NCBI GenBank assembly: GCA_048498315.1
Contig: JBEHYF010000014.1
Coordinates: forward strand, 1-58,526
DNA length: 58,526 nt
Source: Actinoallomurus sp048498315
GTDB taxonomy: Bacteria; Actinomycetota; Actinomycetes; Streptosporangiales; Streptosporangiaceae
Direction of reading: 5' to 3'
The notes under the pieces are model-generated. The model was not told where the DNA came from. It saw only the letters and a program-made list of their open reading frames with translations, and did no database searches. A program made the translations under genes and the position numbers. Below, one piece after another: positions 34,568 through 42,491 of this stretch; within the stretch, counting starts at the first letter, position 1, and every line of letters begins with the position of its first letter.

Positions 34568-35164
34568 TCAGCGGCCGGACAGCAACGCGCGGGTGTTCTC
34601 CCAGCCTTCGAGCGCGGGGTCGAGGCGGGCGAGGTCGGCCGGGCCGCGCAGCCGGTGCCAGCCGGGCGCCGAGCGGACGACGCCGGGCTCGCCGGCGGCG
34701 GCGCGCAGCCGGGCCGTGGCGCCGGGGATGTCGAGGTCGATGTCGAGGCCGCCGAGCCAGGCGGGCACAGGCAGCCGCGCACCGAGCGCGACGAGCCCGC
34801 CGTTCGCGGCGGGGCAGACCGCGACCTGCCCGGAGCCGAGCGCGCGGAACAGCTTGCCGAGCAGCAGCGGCGGCAGGTCGGGGACGTCGGGAGCGACGAC
34901 GACGGCCTGGTCGGCACCGCGCTCCTCCAGCGCGCGCAGCAGGTCGCGAAGGCCGGTGACGCGCAGGATCGGCGTGCCGGGCCAGGTGATCGTCTCGGCG
35001 GCCGGGTCGGGCCCGGTCAGCGCGAGGACAGGGGTGACGAACTCCAGCCCCGCCACCACCTCGTAGGTGTCCTCCAGCAGGGCGAGGCGGTACTCCTCCG
35101 GGTCGGTGCCGGGCGGACCGGCCACACCCGGGCGGGCGAGGACGACGGCGAACCGGCTGGTCAC
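34568..35164 (-). CDS. DUF2064 family nucleotidyltransferase-like protein
   Basis: A 198-residue protein related to MobA/CofC-like glycosyltransferase-fold enzymes. The core motif VVVAPDVPDLPPLLLGKLFR and AVCPAANGGLVALG correspond to the family GSDxPxLP and PAxDGGYxLLG. The second motif lacks the usual Asp, so metal binding may be altered. Its start overlaps the metallopeptidase stop by four bases. Substrate unknown. Confidence 0.75.
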   Translation of the reverse strand: MTSRFAVVLARPGVAGPPGTDPEEYRLALLEDTYEVVAGLEFVTPVLALTGPDPAAETITWPGTPILRVTGLRDLLRALEERGADQAVVVAPDVPDLPPLLLGKLFRALGSGQVAVCPAANGGLVALGARLPVPAWLGGLDIDLDIPGATARLRAAAGEPGVVRSAPGWHRLRGPADLARLDPALEGWENTRALLSGR

Positions 35165-35703
35165 GTGGCGCGGTCCGCTTCGGCGGCGAGTGGCAGGCGG
35201 GCCGTGGCGGCCACGCCCTCCAGGTAGCCGCGGGCGCGCTCGGTCTTACCGTAGCGGTTGACCAGCCTCCAGAAGGCAGGCCCGTGGCCCGGCTCGATGA
35301 GGTGGGCCAGCTCGTGCAGGAGCACGTAGTCGACGACCCAGCCGGGCATGCCGCGGAGCTGGTCGGACAGCCGGATGGTGCCGTCGTCGGGGGTGCACGA
35401 ACCCCAGCGGCTGTGCTGGTTGGTCACCCAGCGCACGCTGGCCGGCACCACGCGGCCGTCGAGGTAGCGCCGCGACAGCTCGCAGGCACGGTGGAACAGC
35501 GCGTCGTCGCTGGGGTGCCGCCGGCGCTCGCGGTCGGCGAGGCGCCTCAGCACCGTATCGATCCATTCTCGTTCTTCGGATGCGCTCAGCCCGGCCGGCA
35601 CCATGACGACGGTCTTGTCACCGTCTCTTCGAGCGGTGACAGTCCGACGGCGCCGGGCGCTGCGACGCACCTCTATCTCGCCTGTGGGGGGCACGGTTAG
35701 CAC
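35161..35703 (-). CDS. YgjP/M48-type zinc metallopeptidase
   Basis: About 180 residues. The YgjP/WLM-like family signature is complete: SRWGSCTPDDGTIRLSDQ, then YVLLHELAHLIEPGHGPAFW with the HExxH zinc site and third His, and LVNRYGKTERARGYLEG. The N-terminal EIEVRRSARRRRTVTARRDG is the usual beta-strand start. Start is GTG at 35703 or a nearby in-frame GTG. The gene is translationally coupled to DUF2064 and belongs to the conserved neighbourhood of the UbiB-like kinase. Its role is unknown. Confidence 0.88.
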   Translation of the reverse strand: MLTVPPTGEIEVRRSARRRRTVTARRDGDKTVVMVPAGLSASEEREWIDTVLRRLADRERRRHPSDDALFHRACELSRRYLDGRVVPASVRWVTNQHSRWGSCTPDDGTIRLSDQLRGMPGWVVDYVLLHELAHLIEPGHGPAFWRLVNRYGKTERARGYLEGVAATARLPLAAEADRAT

Positions 35704-36200
35704 CGTACCGAAAACTTGCCGTTCTCCACAGGAGGTGACCGGCGTTTTCGCTGGTAGCGACCTCGTATTTGCGCGATCCCCAGGACTGTCCACACGCTTT
35801 GCGCAGGTTTTCCACAGGTCTCCGCGAGTCTCTCCACACCCCGGCGCGCCGCTGGCGAACCTCCACAGCGGCCTTGACCCGGGCGCGCCCGGACCCCGCG
35901 CCGGACACCGTGCCCAGCGACCGCGCCGGCGACCGCGAGTCCTCACCCTGCCGTGGCCGCGCGCCCGGCGACCGCCAATCCCCGTCCTGCCCGGCCCCGC
36001 GTGAGCGGCCGCGTCACCCGGCCCGGTCCGGAGCCCCGCCGTCCATGCTCGTCGCCCCTGCGGATCCGGACGGGCCGGTCGGACGGCCGGCCTGACCACC
36101 CGGACGCGACCGCGACGCGCACCGGACACGCACCGGAGACACGCCGGAGAGACACCGGAGCACGCGGCCGGGGCGGGCGGCCGGGCGCGGGACGGGCCGG
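35704..36200. other. Intergenic region with short GC-rich repeats
   Basis: About 500 bases without a credible gene. At 36119-36165 an 11-13-base unit resembling CACCGGAGACACGC is repeated about four times. The metallopeptidase promoter must lie at its left end. Confidence 0.45.
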
Positions 36201-36989
36201 TCACTCGCCGGTGAACCGGGGGGCACGCCTCTCCCGCTGGGCCGCGATGCCCTCCAGGAGGTCCCGGGTCGCCATCGTCACCGACTGTGCCAGCGACTCC
36301 CAGCGCAGCGCGGCCTCCAGGTCCGGGCGACCGCCGCCGGCCAGAGCGGCCTTCGTCAGCCGCGTCGCGACCGGCGCGTTCGCGGCGATCGCGGCCGCCA
36401 CGCCCAGCGCCTCGTCCAGCACCCGCTCCGCCGGCACCGCCCGGTTGACCAGCCCGTGCGCGGCCGCCTCCGCGCCGGTCACGGCGCGGCCGGTGAACAG
36501 CATCTCGCGGGCGAGCGGCAGCCCGGCCGCCTCGGGCAGCAGGTACGTCGCGGCCATGCCCGGGTGCAAGCCGAGCCGGGTGAACGGCGCGATCAGCCGT
36601 GCGCCGTCGGCCGCGTACCGCAGGTCGCAGGCGAGGGCCAGGCACAGGCCCGCGCCGACCGCCGGGCCGTTGACCGCCGCGATCGTCGGCACCTCCAGGT
36701 CGCGGACGGCCAGCCAGGTGCGGTAGAAGGCCATCATGTGCTCGCGCAGCGCCGGGACCTCGACCCGGTTGCGCCCGGCGATCCATGACAGGTCGCCGCC
36801 GGAGGAGAACGCGCGTCCGGCGCCCGTCACGACGACGCATCGCACGCCGGGGTCGTCGCCCAGCTCGGCGAGGGCGCGGCACCACGCGTCCGTCATGGCC
36901 TCGGACATCGCGTTGCGGCGATCGGGATCGTTGAGGGTGAGCAGCACGACCCCGTCCGCGCGGCGGTCGACGAGCAGGTGTTGGGTCAT
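36201..36989 (-). CDS. Enoyl-CoA hydratase/isomerase family protein
   Basis: A 262-residue crotonase-fold protein. The oxyanion-hole segments are GAGRAFSSGGDLSWIAG and AVNGPAVGAGLCLALACDLR. The second catalytic Glu position is occupied in TRLGLHPGMAATYLLPEAAG by Gly/His rather than the usual E, so hydratase chemistry is uncertain and isomerase or hydrolase activity is possible. It stands alone between the metallopeptidase and the UbiB-like kinase. Confidence 0.88.
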   Translation of the reverse strand: MTQHLLVDRRADGVVLLTLNDPDRRNAMSEAMTDAWCRALAELGDDPGVRCVVVTGAGRAFSSGGDLSWIAGRNRVEVPALREHMMAFYRTWLAVRDLEVPTIAAVNGPAVGAGLCLALACDLRYAADGARLIAPFTRLGLHPGMAATYLLPEAAGLPLAREMLFTGRAVTGAEAAAHGLVNRAVPAERVLDEALGVAAAIAANAPVATRLTKAALAGGGRPDLEAALRWESLAQSVTMATRDLLEGIAAQRERRAPRFTGE

Positions 36990-37242
36990 GCGGCGGAGAC
37001 TAGCCGTTCGGCGCGGCCCGGGGAGGGCCGGGCGACCTGGGCGGGCCCGACGTGAGCAAGCACACACTTACACAGGGGGCGCAGGTCAGCCGGGCCATCG
37101 CGGCGAGACGCGGGCGCGCACCGGCGACTCGGCCGGTTTTCGGTGTGGATCCAAAGGGGTCCCTCGCCGAGAATAAGCTGGTGAGCCCAGCACACCGACA
37201 GGTGCGGCTGCCCCGTGGCCGCGCCGAGGAGCAGGCAGGCGC

Positions 37243-38646
37243 ATGAGCGATCTCCCCCGTCGCGCGGTGACGCGGACCGCCAAGCTGGCATCCCTCCCCA
37301 TCGGCTTCGCCGGCCGCACCGCCCTCGGCATGGGCAAGCGCACGTTCGGCAAGTCGGCCGAGCTCGTGGCGACCGAGATCCAGCAGCGCACCGCCGACCA
37401 GCTCTTCAAGGTGCTGGGCGAGCTCAAGGGCGGAGCGATGAAGCTCGGCCAGATGCTGTCGATATTCGAGGCGGCGCTGCCGCCCGAGATCGCCGGCCCG
37501 TACCGCGCCACCCTCACCCGGCTCCAGGAGGCCGCGCCGCCGCTGCCCGCCGGCACGGTGCACAAGGTGCTCGCCCAGGAGCTCGGGCCCGACTGGCGCG
37601 ACCTGTTCGCCGAGTTCGACGACCGTCCGGCCGCGGCGGCCTCGATCGGCCAGGTCCACAAGGCGGTCTGGCGTGACGGCCGTACGGTCGCGGTGAAGGT
37701 GCAGTACCCCGGGGCCGGCAAGGCGCTGCTCAGCGACTTCAGCCAACTCTCCCGCCTGGGCCGGCTGTTCGCCGTTCTCATGCCCGGCCTGGACGTCAAG
37801 ACGATGCTGGCCGAGGTGAAGGCGCGCGTCGCGGAGGAACTCGACTACACGATCGAGGCCGAGTCGCAGGCCGCGTTCGCCGAGGCGTACGCCGGCGATC
37901 CCGACTTCCTCATCCCGAACGTCGTCGCACAGTCCGGGCACGTACTTGTCACCGAGTGGATCGACGGCACGCCGCTGTCGGCGATCATCAGTGACGGCAC
38001 CCAGGAGGAGCGGAACCACGCGGGCCTGCTGTACTGCCGGTTCCTGTTCTCCGGACCGGCGCGCTGCGGCATGCTGCACGCCGACCCGCACCCGGGCAAC
38101 TTCCGCCTGCTCGACGACGGCCGGCTCGGCGTCATCGACTTCGGCGCCGTCGACCGGCTGCCCGGCGGCTTCCACCGGCGTATCGGCCGGCTGATGCGCA
38201 TCGGCACGATGGGCGACATCGACCAGATCATGAAGGAGCTGCGCGCGGAGGGCTTCATCCGCGAGGGCGTCGAGGTCGCCCCCGAGTCGCTGCACACCTT
38301 CATCGCCCCGATCGCCGAGCCGCTGATCGAAGACACCTTCAAATTCAGCCGCGAGTGGCTGCGCCAGGAGGCCGCCCGCGTGACCGACCTGCGCCCGACC
38401 AACGTGGTCCGCCACCTCAACCTGCCGCCGTCGTACGTGCTGATCCACCGGGTCGTCGCGGCCGGCACCGGCGTGCTGTGCCAGCTCGAGGCCGAGGGCC
38501 CGTTCCGCGCCGAGGCACTGGCGTGGGTGCCGGGCTTCGCCGACGGCGCCGACGAGCCCGGTGGGCTGGACGAGTACGAGGACTACGACGGTTACGACGA
38601 TCCGGGCGGCGAGGACGGCGAGGCCCCCGAGGAGATCGCCAGCTGA
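37243..38646 (+). CDS. ABC1/UbiB/AarF atypical kinase
   Basis: A 467-residue UbiB-family protein (ADCK-like atypical kinase/ATPase), the counterpart of M. tuberculosis Rv3197. Family marks: ELKGGAMKLGQMLS (KxGQ), the Ala-rich loop with DRPAAAASIGQVHKAVW, VAVKVQYPG (catalytic Lys), AEELDYTIEAESQ, MLHADPHPGNFRLL and GVIDFGAVDRL. The C terminus is acidic, Tyr/Asp/Glu-rich. Members support quinone or lipid metabolism; the exact role here is unknown. It is convergent with the zinc-ribbon gene. Confidence 0.93.
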   Translation: MSDLPRRAVTRTAKLASLPIGFAGRTALGMGKRTFGKSAELVATEIQQRTADQLFKVLGELKGGAMKLGQMLSIFEAALPPEIAGPYRATLTRLQEAAPPLPAGTVHKVLAQELGPDWRDLFAEFDDRPAAAASIGQVHKAVWRDGRTVAVKVQYPGAGKALLSDFSQLSRLGRLFAVLMPGLDVKTMLAEVKARVAEELDYTIEAESQAAFAEAYAGDPDFLIPNVVAQSGHVLVTEWIDGTPLSAIISDGTQEERNHAGLLYCRFLFSGPARCGMLHADPHPGNFRLLDDGRLGVIDFGAVDRLPGGFHRRIGRLMRIGTMGDIDQIMKELRAEGFIREGVEVAPESLHTFIAPIAEPLIEDTFKFSREWLRQEAARVTDLRPTNVVRHLNLPPSYVLIHRVVAAGTGVLCQLEAEGPFRAEALAWVPGFADGADEPGGLDEYEDYDGYDDPGGEDGEAPEEIAS

Positions 38647-38651
38647 CGACC

Positions 38652-38672
38652 CGCCCCGGATGACGCGGGGCG
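38652..38672. terminator. Hairpin between convergent genes
   Basis: CGCCCCG and CGGGGCG pair around a 7-base loop, exactly between the stops of the UbiB-like and zinc-ribbon genes. No T tract follows, so any termination would be of the GC-rich actinomycete kind. Confidence 0.45.
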
Positions 38673-38675
38673 TGG

Positions 38676-38825
38676 TCAGTAGCCGGTGTCGAGGCGGCTC
38701 TCGATGGCGCGGAGGTTGTCGCGGCTGCAACGCTCGCACAGGTAGCGCTTGCCGCGATCGGTCAGATCGGTCGTCCAGCCCAGCGGTGTCTCCGCGGTCG
38801 CCCCGCACGACGAACAGCTGACCAT
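38676..38825 (-). CDS. Small zinc-ribbon protein
   Basis: A 49-residue protein with two CxxC pairs, VSCSSCGATAETP and YLCERCSRDNLRAIES, forming a probable zinc ribbon. It is a conserved-looking short actinobacterial protein of unknown function. ATG at 38825 sits behind GAGGAGGG; longer frames lack similarity. Confidence 0.75.
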   Translation of the reverse strand: MVSCSSCGATAETPLGWTTDLTDRGKRYLCERCSRDNLRAIESRLDTGY

Positions 38826-39037
38826 TCCCGATGCCCTCCTCTTCCGGTCCTCCAAGGATCGCCGATTCGGAGGGGCCGTGGAAGCGAAACGCGCCCGAAG
38901 CCGCAGCTCCGTCCGCGACGCCATGCCGGTCGGCACAACGTCATATCGCTACAAACAAGGACCGAAATGGCGAACGCCGATCCCCGTGGACGGCACCGGG
39001 CGGCGGACCGCGTTCGAGGGCGGCCCACGACCGGGCC

Positions 39038-39086
39038 GGGAAACGCCGGCGGGCCCCGGCCGTGTGCCGGAGCCCGCCGTCTTCCC
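39038..39086 (-). terminator. Terminator hairpin after the whiB7 operon
   Basis: On the minus strand GGCGGGCTCCGGC and GGCCGGGGCCCGCC form a long stem around ACAC, with outer GGGAA/TTTCCC pairing and a short T run at its 3' side. It begins about 10 bases after the stop at 39097. Confidence 0.6.
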
Positions 39087-39096
39087 GGGAGGCGCG

Positions 39097-39303
39097 TCAG
39101 CGCGTCGTCAGCAGGTGCCGAAGGCGGGCGGCGGTCGTCGCGGCGTCACGCCGGGCCCGCAGGGCGCGGATCCGGGCGACGTCGCGACGGCGCGCGGCCT
39201 CGCGCTCGGCGTCGCGTATTCGTTCCTTGGACAGTTCATGACTGAGCAAGCTCATCGGCTGCTCGCTTTCGACGTCGGCGAGGTACTCGGGTCGGATGAT
39301 CAT
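39097..39303 (-). CDS. Small basic protein downstream of whiB7
   Basis: A 68-residue protein: IIRPEYLADVESEQPMSLLS, a charged helix HELSKERIRDAEREAARRR, and an Arg/Ala-rich C-terminal helix. I do not recognise the family; the composition suggests a single long amphipathic helix. Its ATG overlaps the whiB7 stop by four bases, so it should be co-expressed with the antibiotic-response regulator. Confidence 0.6.
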   Translation of the reverse strand: MIIRPEYLADVESEQPMSLLSHELSKERIRDAEREAARRRDVARIRALRARRDAATTAARLRHLLTTR

Positions 39304-39581
39304 GCCGCCACCTCGGCGGCGTTCTTGCGCGGACGCCCGCGCGGCCGCTTCCGGGGCACGACGACGCCCCGGACGAACAGCTCCCCACCCCAGACGCCCC
39401 ACGGCTCGCGCCGCTCGACGGCGCCGGCGAGACAGGAGCGCCGGATCGGGCACTCAGCACACATGGCCTTGGCCAGCTCCACGTCCTGCGGGGACTCGGC
39501 GAAGAACAGCTCGGGCTCGTTCCGGCAGGGAAGATCCAGGTTCTCGCTGATCGCGGTGAGCGCGAGGCCCAAGGTCTTCAC
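39300..39581 (-). CDS. whiB7: WhiB7-type redox-sensitive transcription factor
   Basis: About 93 residues. A [4Fe-4S] WhiB protein: cluster cysteines in DLPCRNEPE and AMCAECPIRRSCLAGA, the EPWGVWGGELF loop that contacts sigma factor region 4, and a C-terminal AT-hook KRPRGRPRKN, which marks the WhiB7/WblC group controlling intrinsic antibiotic resistance. Start is GTG 39581, or TTG 39571 with a better placed AAAGGGGTGA site. A leader with an attenuator and WhiB7-type promoter precedes it. Position beside the UbiB-like kinase and uvrD2 matches M. tuberculosis Rv3197A. Confidence 0.93.
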   Translation of the reverse strand: MKTLGLALTAISENLDLPCRNEPELFFAESPQDVELAKAMCAECPIRRSCLAGAVERREPWGVWGGELFVRGVVVPRKRPRGRPRKNAAEVAA

Positions 39582-39621
39582 CCCTTTCTCGATGTGGTCT
39601 CGTTGGCTCGGTCGGTTAGGC

Positions 39622-39661
39622 CAAACAAAAAGGCCGCGGTTCCCGGGCGGGATCCGCGGCC
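39622..39661 (-). terminator. Attenuator terminator in the whiB7 leader
   Basis: On the minus strand GGCCGCGG, a 14-base loop and CCGCGGCC are followed by TTTTTGTTT, a textbook intrinsic terminator. It lies 40 bases before the whiB7 start, downstream of an upstream ORF. A second hairpin, CCTGGAG with CTCCAGG, encloses the ORF stop codon and shares two G residues with the terminator stem, so the two foldings compete at their boundary. Confidence 0.8.
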
Positions 39662-39681
39662 TGGAGGCCTGCTCGGAGCTT

Positions 39682-39981
39682 CTACTCCGGTGGTCTCCAG
39701 GGGTACGGACCCGTTTCGGGACGCTTGGCAGCGCCCTTGACCTGGGCATTCGTCTGGACAGCCGGGAACATCCCGAGGACATGCCACGTCCGCAGATCGG
39801 CGCCGCCAGGCCGCACGCGCCCCGATTCGAGGGACGCATAGCCGGAAAGCTCGGCGCTCAGCAGGGACGCTTTGGTCATGGTGCGACCGCTCGGGGACAC
39901 CATGGCCGGACGTGCGCAGGCGGCGGCCCAGATCGAGGAGATCGTGTTGATCACCGGACTGCCACCTCCGCTCTCATCCAT
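39682..39981 (-). CDS. Upstream ORF in the whiB7 leader
   Basis: A 99-codon frame (DESGGGSPVINTISSIWAAA, ending PETGPYPWRPPE) between the whiB7 promoter and the attenuator. Translation could begin at 39981 or at inner ATGs. Its last codons are Pro-rich and the stop lies inside a hairpin adjoining the terminator. In other actinomycetes a translated leader ORF controls whiB7/wblC attenuation, so it is probably a regulatory peptide, although a small protein of its own is possible. A perfect 7-bp hairpin (39984-40001) precedes the first ATG. Confidence 0.5.
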   Translation of the reverse strand: MDESGGGSPVINTISSIWAAACARPAMVSPSGRTMTKASLLSAELSGYASLESGRVRPGGADLRTWHVLGMFPAVQTNAQVKGAAKRPETGPYPWRPPE

Positions 39982-40019
39982 GCGGCTCCCAGCCGGGAGC
40001 CGTCCTTGTGCTCGCGAGA

Positions 40020-40057
40020 AGCGTACGATCGCTTCCCCGATCAGGGCAACGTATTTT
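40020..40057 (-). promoter_or_regulatory. WhiB7-type promoter
   Basis: On the minus strand AAAAT is followed after three bases by TTGCCC (-35) and, 18 bases on, by TACGCT (-10). The AT-rich block three bases upstream of the -35 is the known signature of WhiB7-activated promoters, so whiB7 probably activates itself. Confidence 0.7.
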
Positions 40058-40071
40058 CTACCTGCGAGTTC

Positions 40072-40179
40072 TTAATTCCTCGCGGTGGATCGCTCCGCTG
40101 CCGGGCGGCCTCGTACAGCAAGACCGTCGCCGCGTGCCGCCCACTGCTGGAACCGCGCGTTCCGCGTCGTGATCAGCAT
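40072..40179 (-). pseudogene. Possible SpoU-type rRNA methyltransferase N-terminal fragment
   Basis: A 35-codon frame opens MLITTRNARFQQWAA, very like the N terminus of actinobacterial TrmH/SpoU RNA methyltransferases (ITTRNARFQQW). It then diverges and stops just upstream of the whiB7 promoter. The rest of the enzyme is not in the window. Evidence is a single short motif. Confidence 0.4.
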
Positions 40180-40457
40180 CGGTCTCGTCCCCGCGTCCCC
40201 CGGTCCCGGCGGCCGTCCCGTCGGCCCCGCAGCTCTAGCGATCACAGTTCCGGCGAGCGCACCGCCGTCGCCGGACCGGCGCCGGAGCGAAGCATGCCGA
40301 CCGCGACGGAGCGCGCGGGCGCGAGCGCCCCGTGCCGATCGGCTCTGGCCGGACGAAGGCGAGCGTCGAACCGGAGCGCTCCCGGCCTTCACTGACAACC
40401 GCGCCGGCCCGTCGCGCGTCTGCTTCACGAGTGGTCTTCGACGCGAGGACGGTGACC

Positions 40458-41357
40458 ATGGACGAGGTGGTCCTGCGCCGTCGTCGGCTCACGCGTGCGC
40501 CGGCCCGCAGCCTGCTGGTCCTCGCGGCGTGTCTCGGCGTCGCCGGAGCGGCCGCGTTAGTGGCGGTGCGGTTCTCCGGGTGGGCGGCCGCGGCCTTCGT
40601 CGCGCTCTTCGTGATCGTTGTCGCGGCGGACGCGCTGTTCCCCCGCAAGACGCTCATCGCCGACCATGATGGGCTCCGCGTCGGGTCCGGCCGGCGCCGG
40701 GCGGCGTTCGGCTGGGACGAGGTCGCCCGGGTCATCGTCTCGGCGAGGACGGACCGCTACGGCGCCGTCGGGGTCGTCGCGCGGGACGGCCGCGACGCCG
40801 CACGGCGGGACAAGCCGTTCGCCTTGGCCGCGTCGGCGACCTTCGCCGTGCCGTCTCCGGCCGAGTCGGCGCAGCGAATCCGTGCGGTGGCGCCGGTTCC
40901 GGTCTCCCTCGCCGGTGACGAGGGGCGGACCTCCCACCGAGTGCTGGCAGTGCGCGGAGCGCCGGTGCTGCGCCAGGTCGCTCCGTTCTTCTTCCTCTTC
41001 CCGCTCGGCGAGATCGTCCCGGTTCGGGTGTTCGACGACCACCCGGGCACGGCGTATCCCCTGGCCGTCGTCGCGCTCGGGATCACACTGGCCCTGTCGG
41101 AGTTCGCGGCCCCCCGGACCGTATTCGCCGCGGACGACCTCGGGCTCTGGTTCGACGGGGAGTTCCTGCTCTGGGGCGACATTCGAGCGATCCGGCTCCG
41201 TGCCCGCCGAGGCGGTACCGAGCTGCTCATCCGTCCTGCTCCAGGGGCCCCGGCGGCGTTCGTCGAACCGGAGATCCGGCGGTTCCTCCCGTCGTGCCTC
41301 ATGGCTCCGGCGGCACTGCGTTCCGTCGCGCCGTCCCACGTGGCGATCGACGCCTGA
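40458..41357 (+). CDS. Hypothetical membrane protein with PH-like segments
   Basis: A 299-residue protein with two N-terminal transmembrane helices (SLLVLAACLGVAGAAALVAV and WAAAAFVALFVIVVAADALF) and a second hydrophobic pair near residue 190-220 (FFFLFPLGEIVPV, YPLAVVALGITLALSEF). Between and after them lie beta-rich stretches such as LIADHDGLRVGSGRRRAAFG and VFAADDLGLWFDGEFLLWGD that look like duplicated PH-like domains. Family not recognised. The ATG at 40458 follows GAGGAC; nothing in the surroundings suggests a function. Confidence 0.7.
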   Translation: MDEVVLRRRRLTRAPARSLLVLAACLGVAGAAALVAVRFSGWAAAAFVALFVIVVAADALFPRKTLIADHDGLRVGSGRRRAAFGWDEVARVIVSARTDRYGAVGVVARDGRDAARRDKPFALAASATFAVPSPAESAQRIRAVAPVPVSLAGDEGRTSHRVLAVRGAPVLRQVAPFFFLFPLGEIVPVRVFDDHPGTAYPLAVVALGITLALSEFAAPRTVFAADDLGLWFDGEFLLWGDIRAIRLRARRGGTELLIRPAPGAPAAFVEPEIRRFLPSCLMAPAALRSVAPSHVAIDA

Positions 41358-41571
41358 CTTCCGCCCCGGTCCGCCCGAGGCGTTCGCCGGTCATCGACCA
41401 TGCGGCCTGGCGAGTTCTCTGCTCACCGCGGCGAATGCGTCGAAGTCGCCGATCTGCGAGTGGCCGCAGGCGGCAACACCACGCACTCCGCCGCCGAGGA
41501 TCTCAGCGTACGGCGGTCCGCCCCTGGAAGGTGGACATGACCGTCCGGCGCCGCCGATCCGGCTGAGGCGA

Positions 41572-42432
41572 TCAGGAGTCGGTCACGCGGATCAGGCCCT
41601 CCTGGACGACCGAGACGACCAGTTCGCCGTCGCGGGTGAAGACCTGGCCCCGGGCCAGGCCGCGGGCGCCGGAGGCGTTCGGGGTGTCCTGGGCGTACAG
41701 CAGCCACTGGTCGGCGCGGAACGGCCGGTGGAACCACATGGCGTGGTCCAGGCTCGCGCCCATGGTCCTCTTGTCGCCCCAGGACAGGCCGTGGTTGAGC
41801 AGCACGGTGTCGAGCAGCGTCATGTCCGAGGCGTACGTCATCAGGCAGACGTGCAGCAGCGGATCGTCGGGCAGCTCGCCCGCGACCCGCAGCCAGACCT
41901 TCGACTCCGGGCCGATCAGGGCCGGGTCGCGGGCGGCCTCCCAGGTCAGCGGCGTGACGTGCCGCAGGTCAACGGGGCGCTTGCGGAAGAAGTCGTGCTC
42001 GAGCGGGCCGAACAGCCGCTCCATACGCTCCTTGAAGGTGGGCAGGTCCTCCGGCGGCGGGACGTCCGGCATCGGGTCCTGGTGCGCCGGGCCGTCCTCG
42101 GCGACCTGGAACGACGCCGACAGGGTGAAGATCACCTTGCCGTGCTGCACGGCGGAGACCCGCCGCGTCGTGAACGACCGGCCGTCGCGCACCCGATCGA
42201 CGGTGAAGACGATCGGCACGCTCGGATCGCCGGGACGGATGAAGTACGCGTGCAGCGAGTGCACCTGACGGTCCTCCGGCACGGTGCGGCCCGCCGCGAC
42301 GAGGGCCTGGCCCGCGACCTGGCCGCCGAAGACGCGCTGCTGGCGTTCTTCGGGGCTGCGCCCGCGGAAGATGTTGACCTCGATCTGCTCCAGGTCCAGC
42401 AGGTCGAGCAGCTCCTTCAGCGCGGCGTTCAT
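41572..42432 (-). CDS. tesB: Acyl-CoA thioesterase II
   Basis: A 286-residue double-hotdog thioesterase hydrolysing acyl-CoA. Landmarks: QRVFGGQVAGQALVAAGRTV, the HSLHAYFIRPGDPSVPIVF strand, the central TTRRVSAVQHGKVIF, and the second hotdog with GASLDHAMWFHRPFRADQWL, containing the active-site Asp, and GLARGQVFTRDGELV. Full length for TesB. It begins 59 bases after the helicase stop on the same strand, so readthrough is possible. Confidence 0.92.
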   Translation of the reverse strand: MNAALKELLDLLDLEQIEVNIFRGRSPEERQQRVFGGQVAGQALVAAGRTVPEDRQVHSLHAYFIRPGDPSVPIVFTVDRVRDGRSFTTRRVSAVQHGKVIFTLSASFQVAEDGPAHQDPMPDVPPPEDLPTFKERMERLFGPLEHDFFRKRPVDLRHVTPLTWEAARDPALIGPESKVWLRVAGELPDDPLLHVCLMTYASDMTLLDTVLLNHGLSWGDKRTMGASLDHAMWFHRPFRADQWLLYAQDTPNASGARGLARGQVFTRDGELVVSVVQEGLIRVTDS

Positions 42433-42491
42433 GCGTCCCTCTCCTCGCTCCGGCGGCCTCCGGGGCGCCGTGGGCGGCCCGTGGGCGCCGG

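Noticed and set aside
36119..36165. CRISPR-like or functional tandem repeat
   Set aside because: Units are 11-13 bases, degenerate and without spacers; ordinary GC-rich low complexity. No CRISPR array was seen anywhere in the window.
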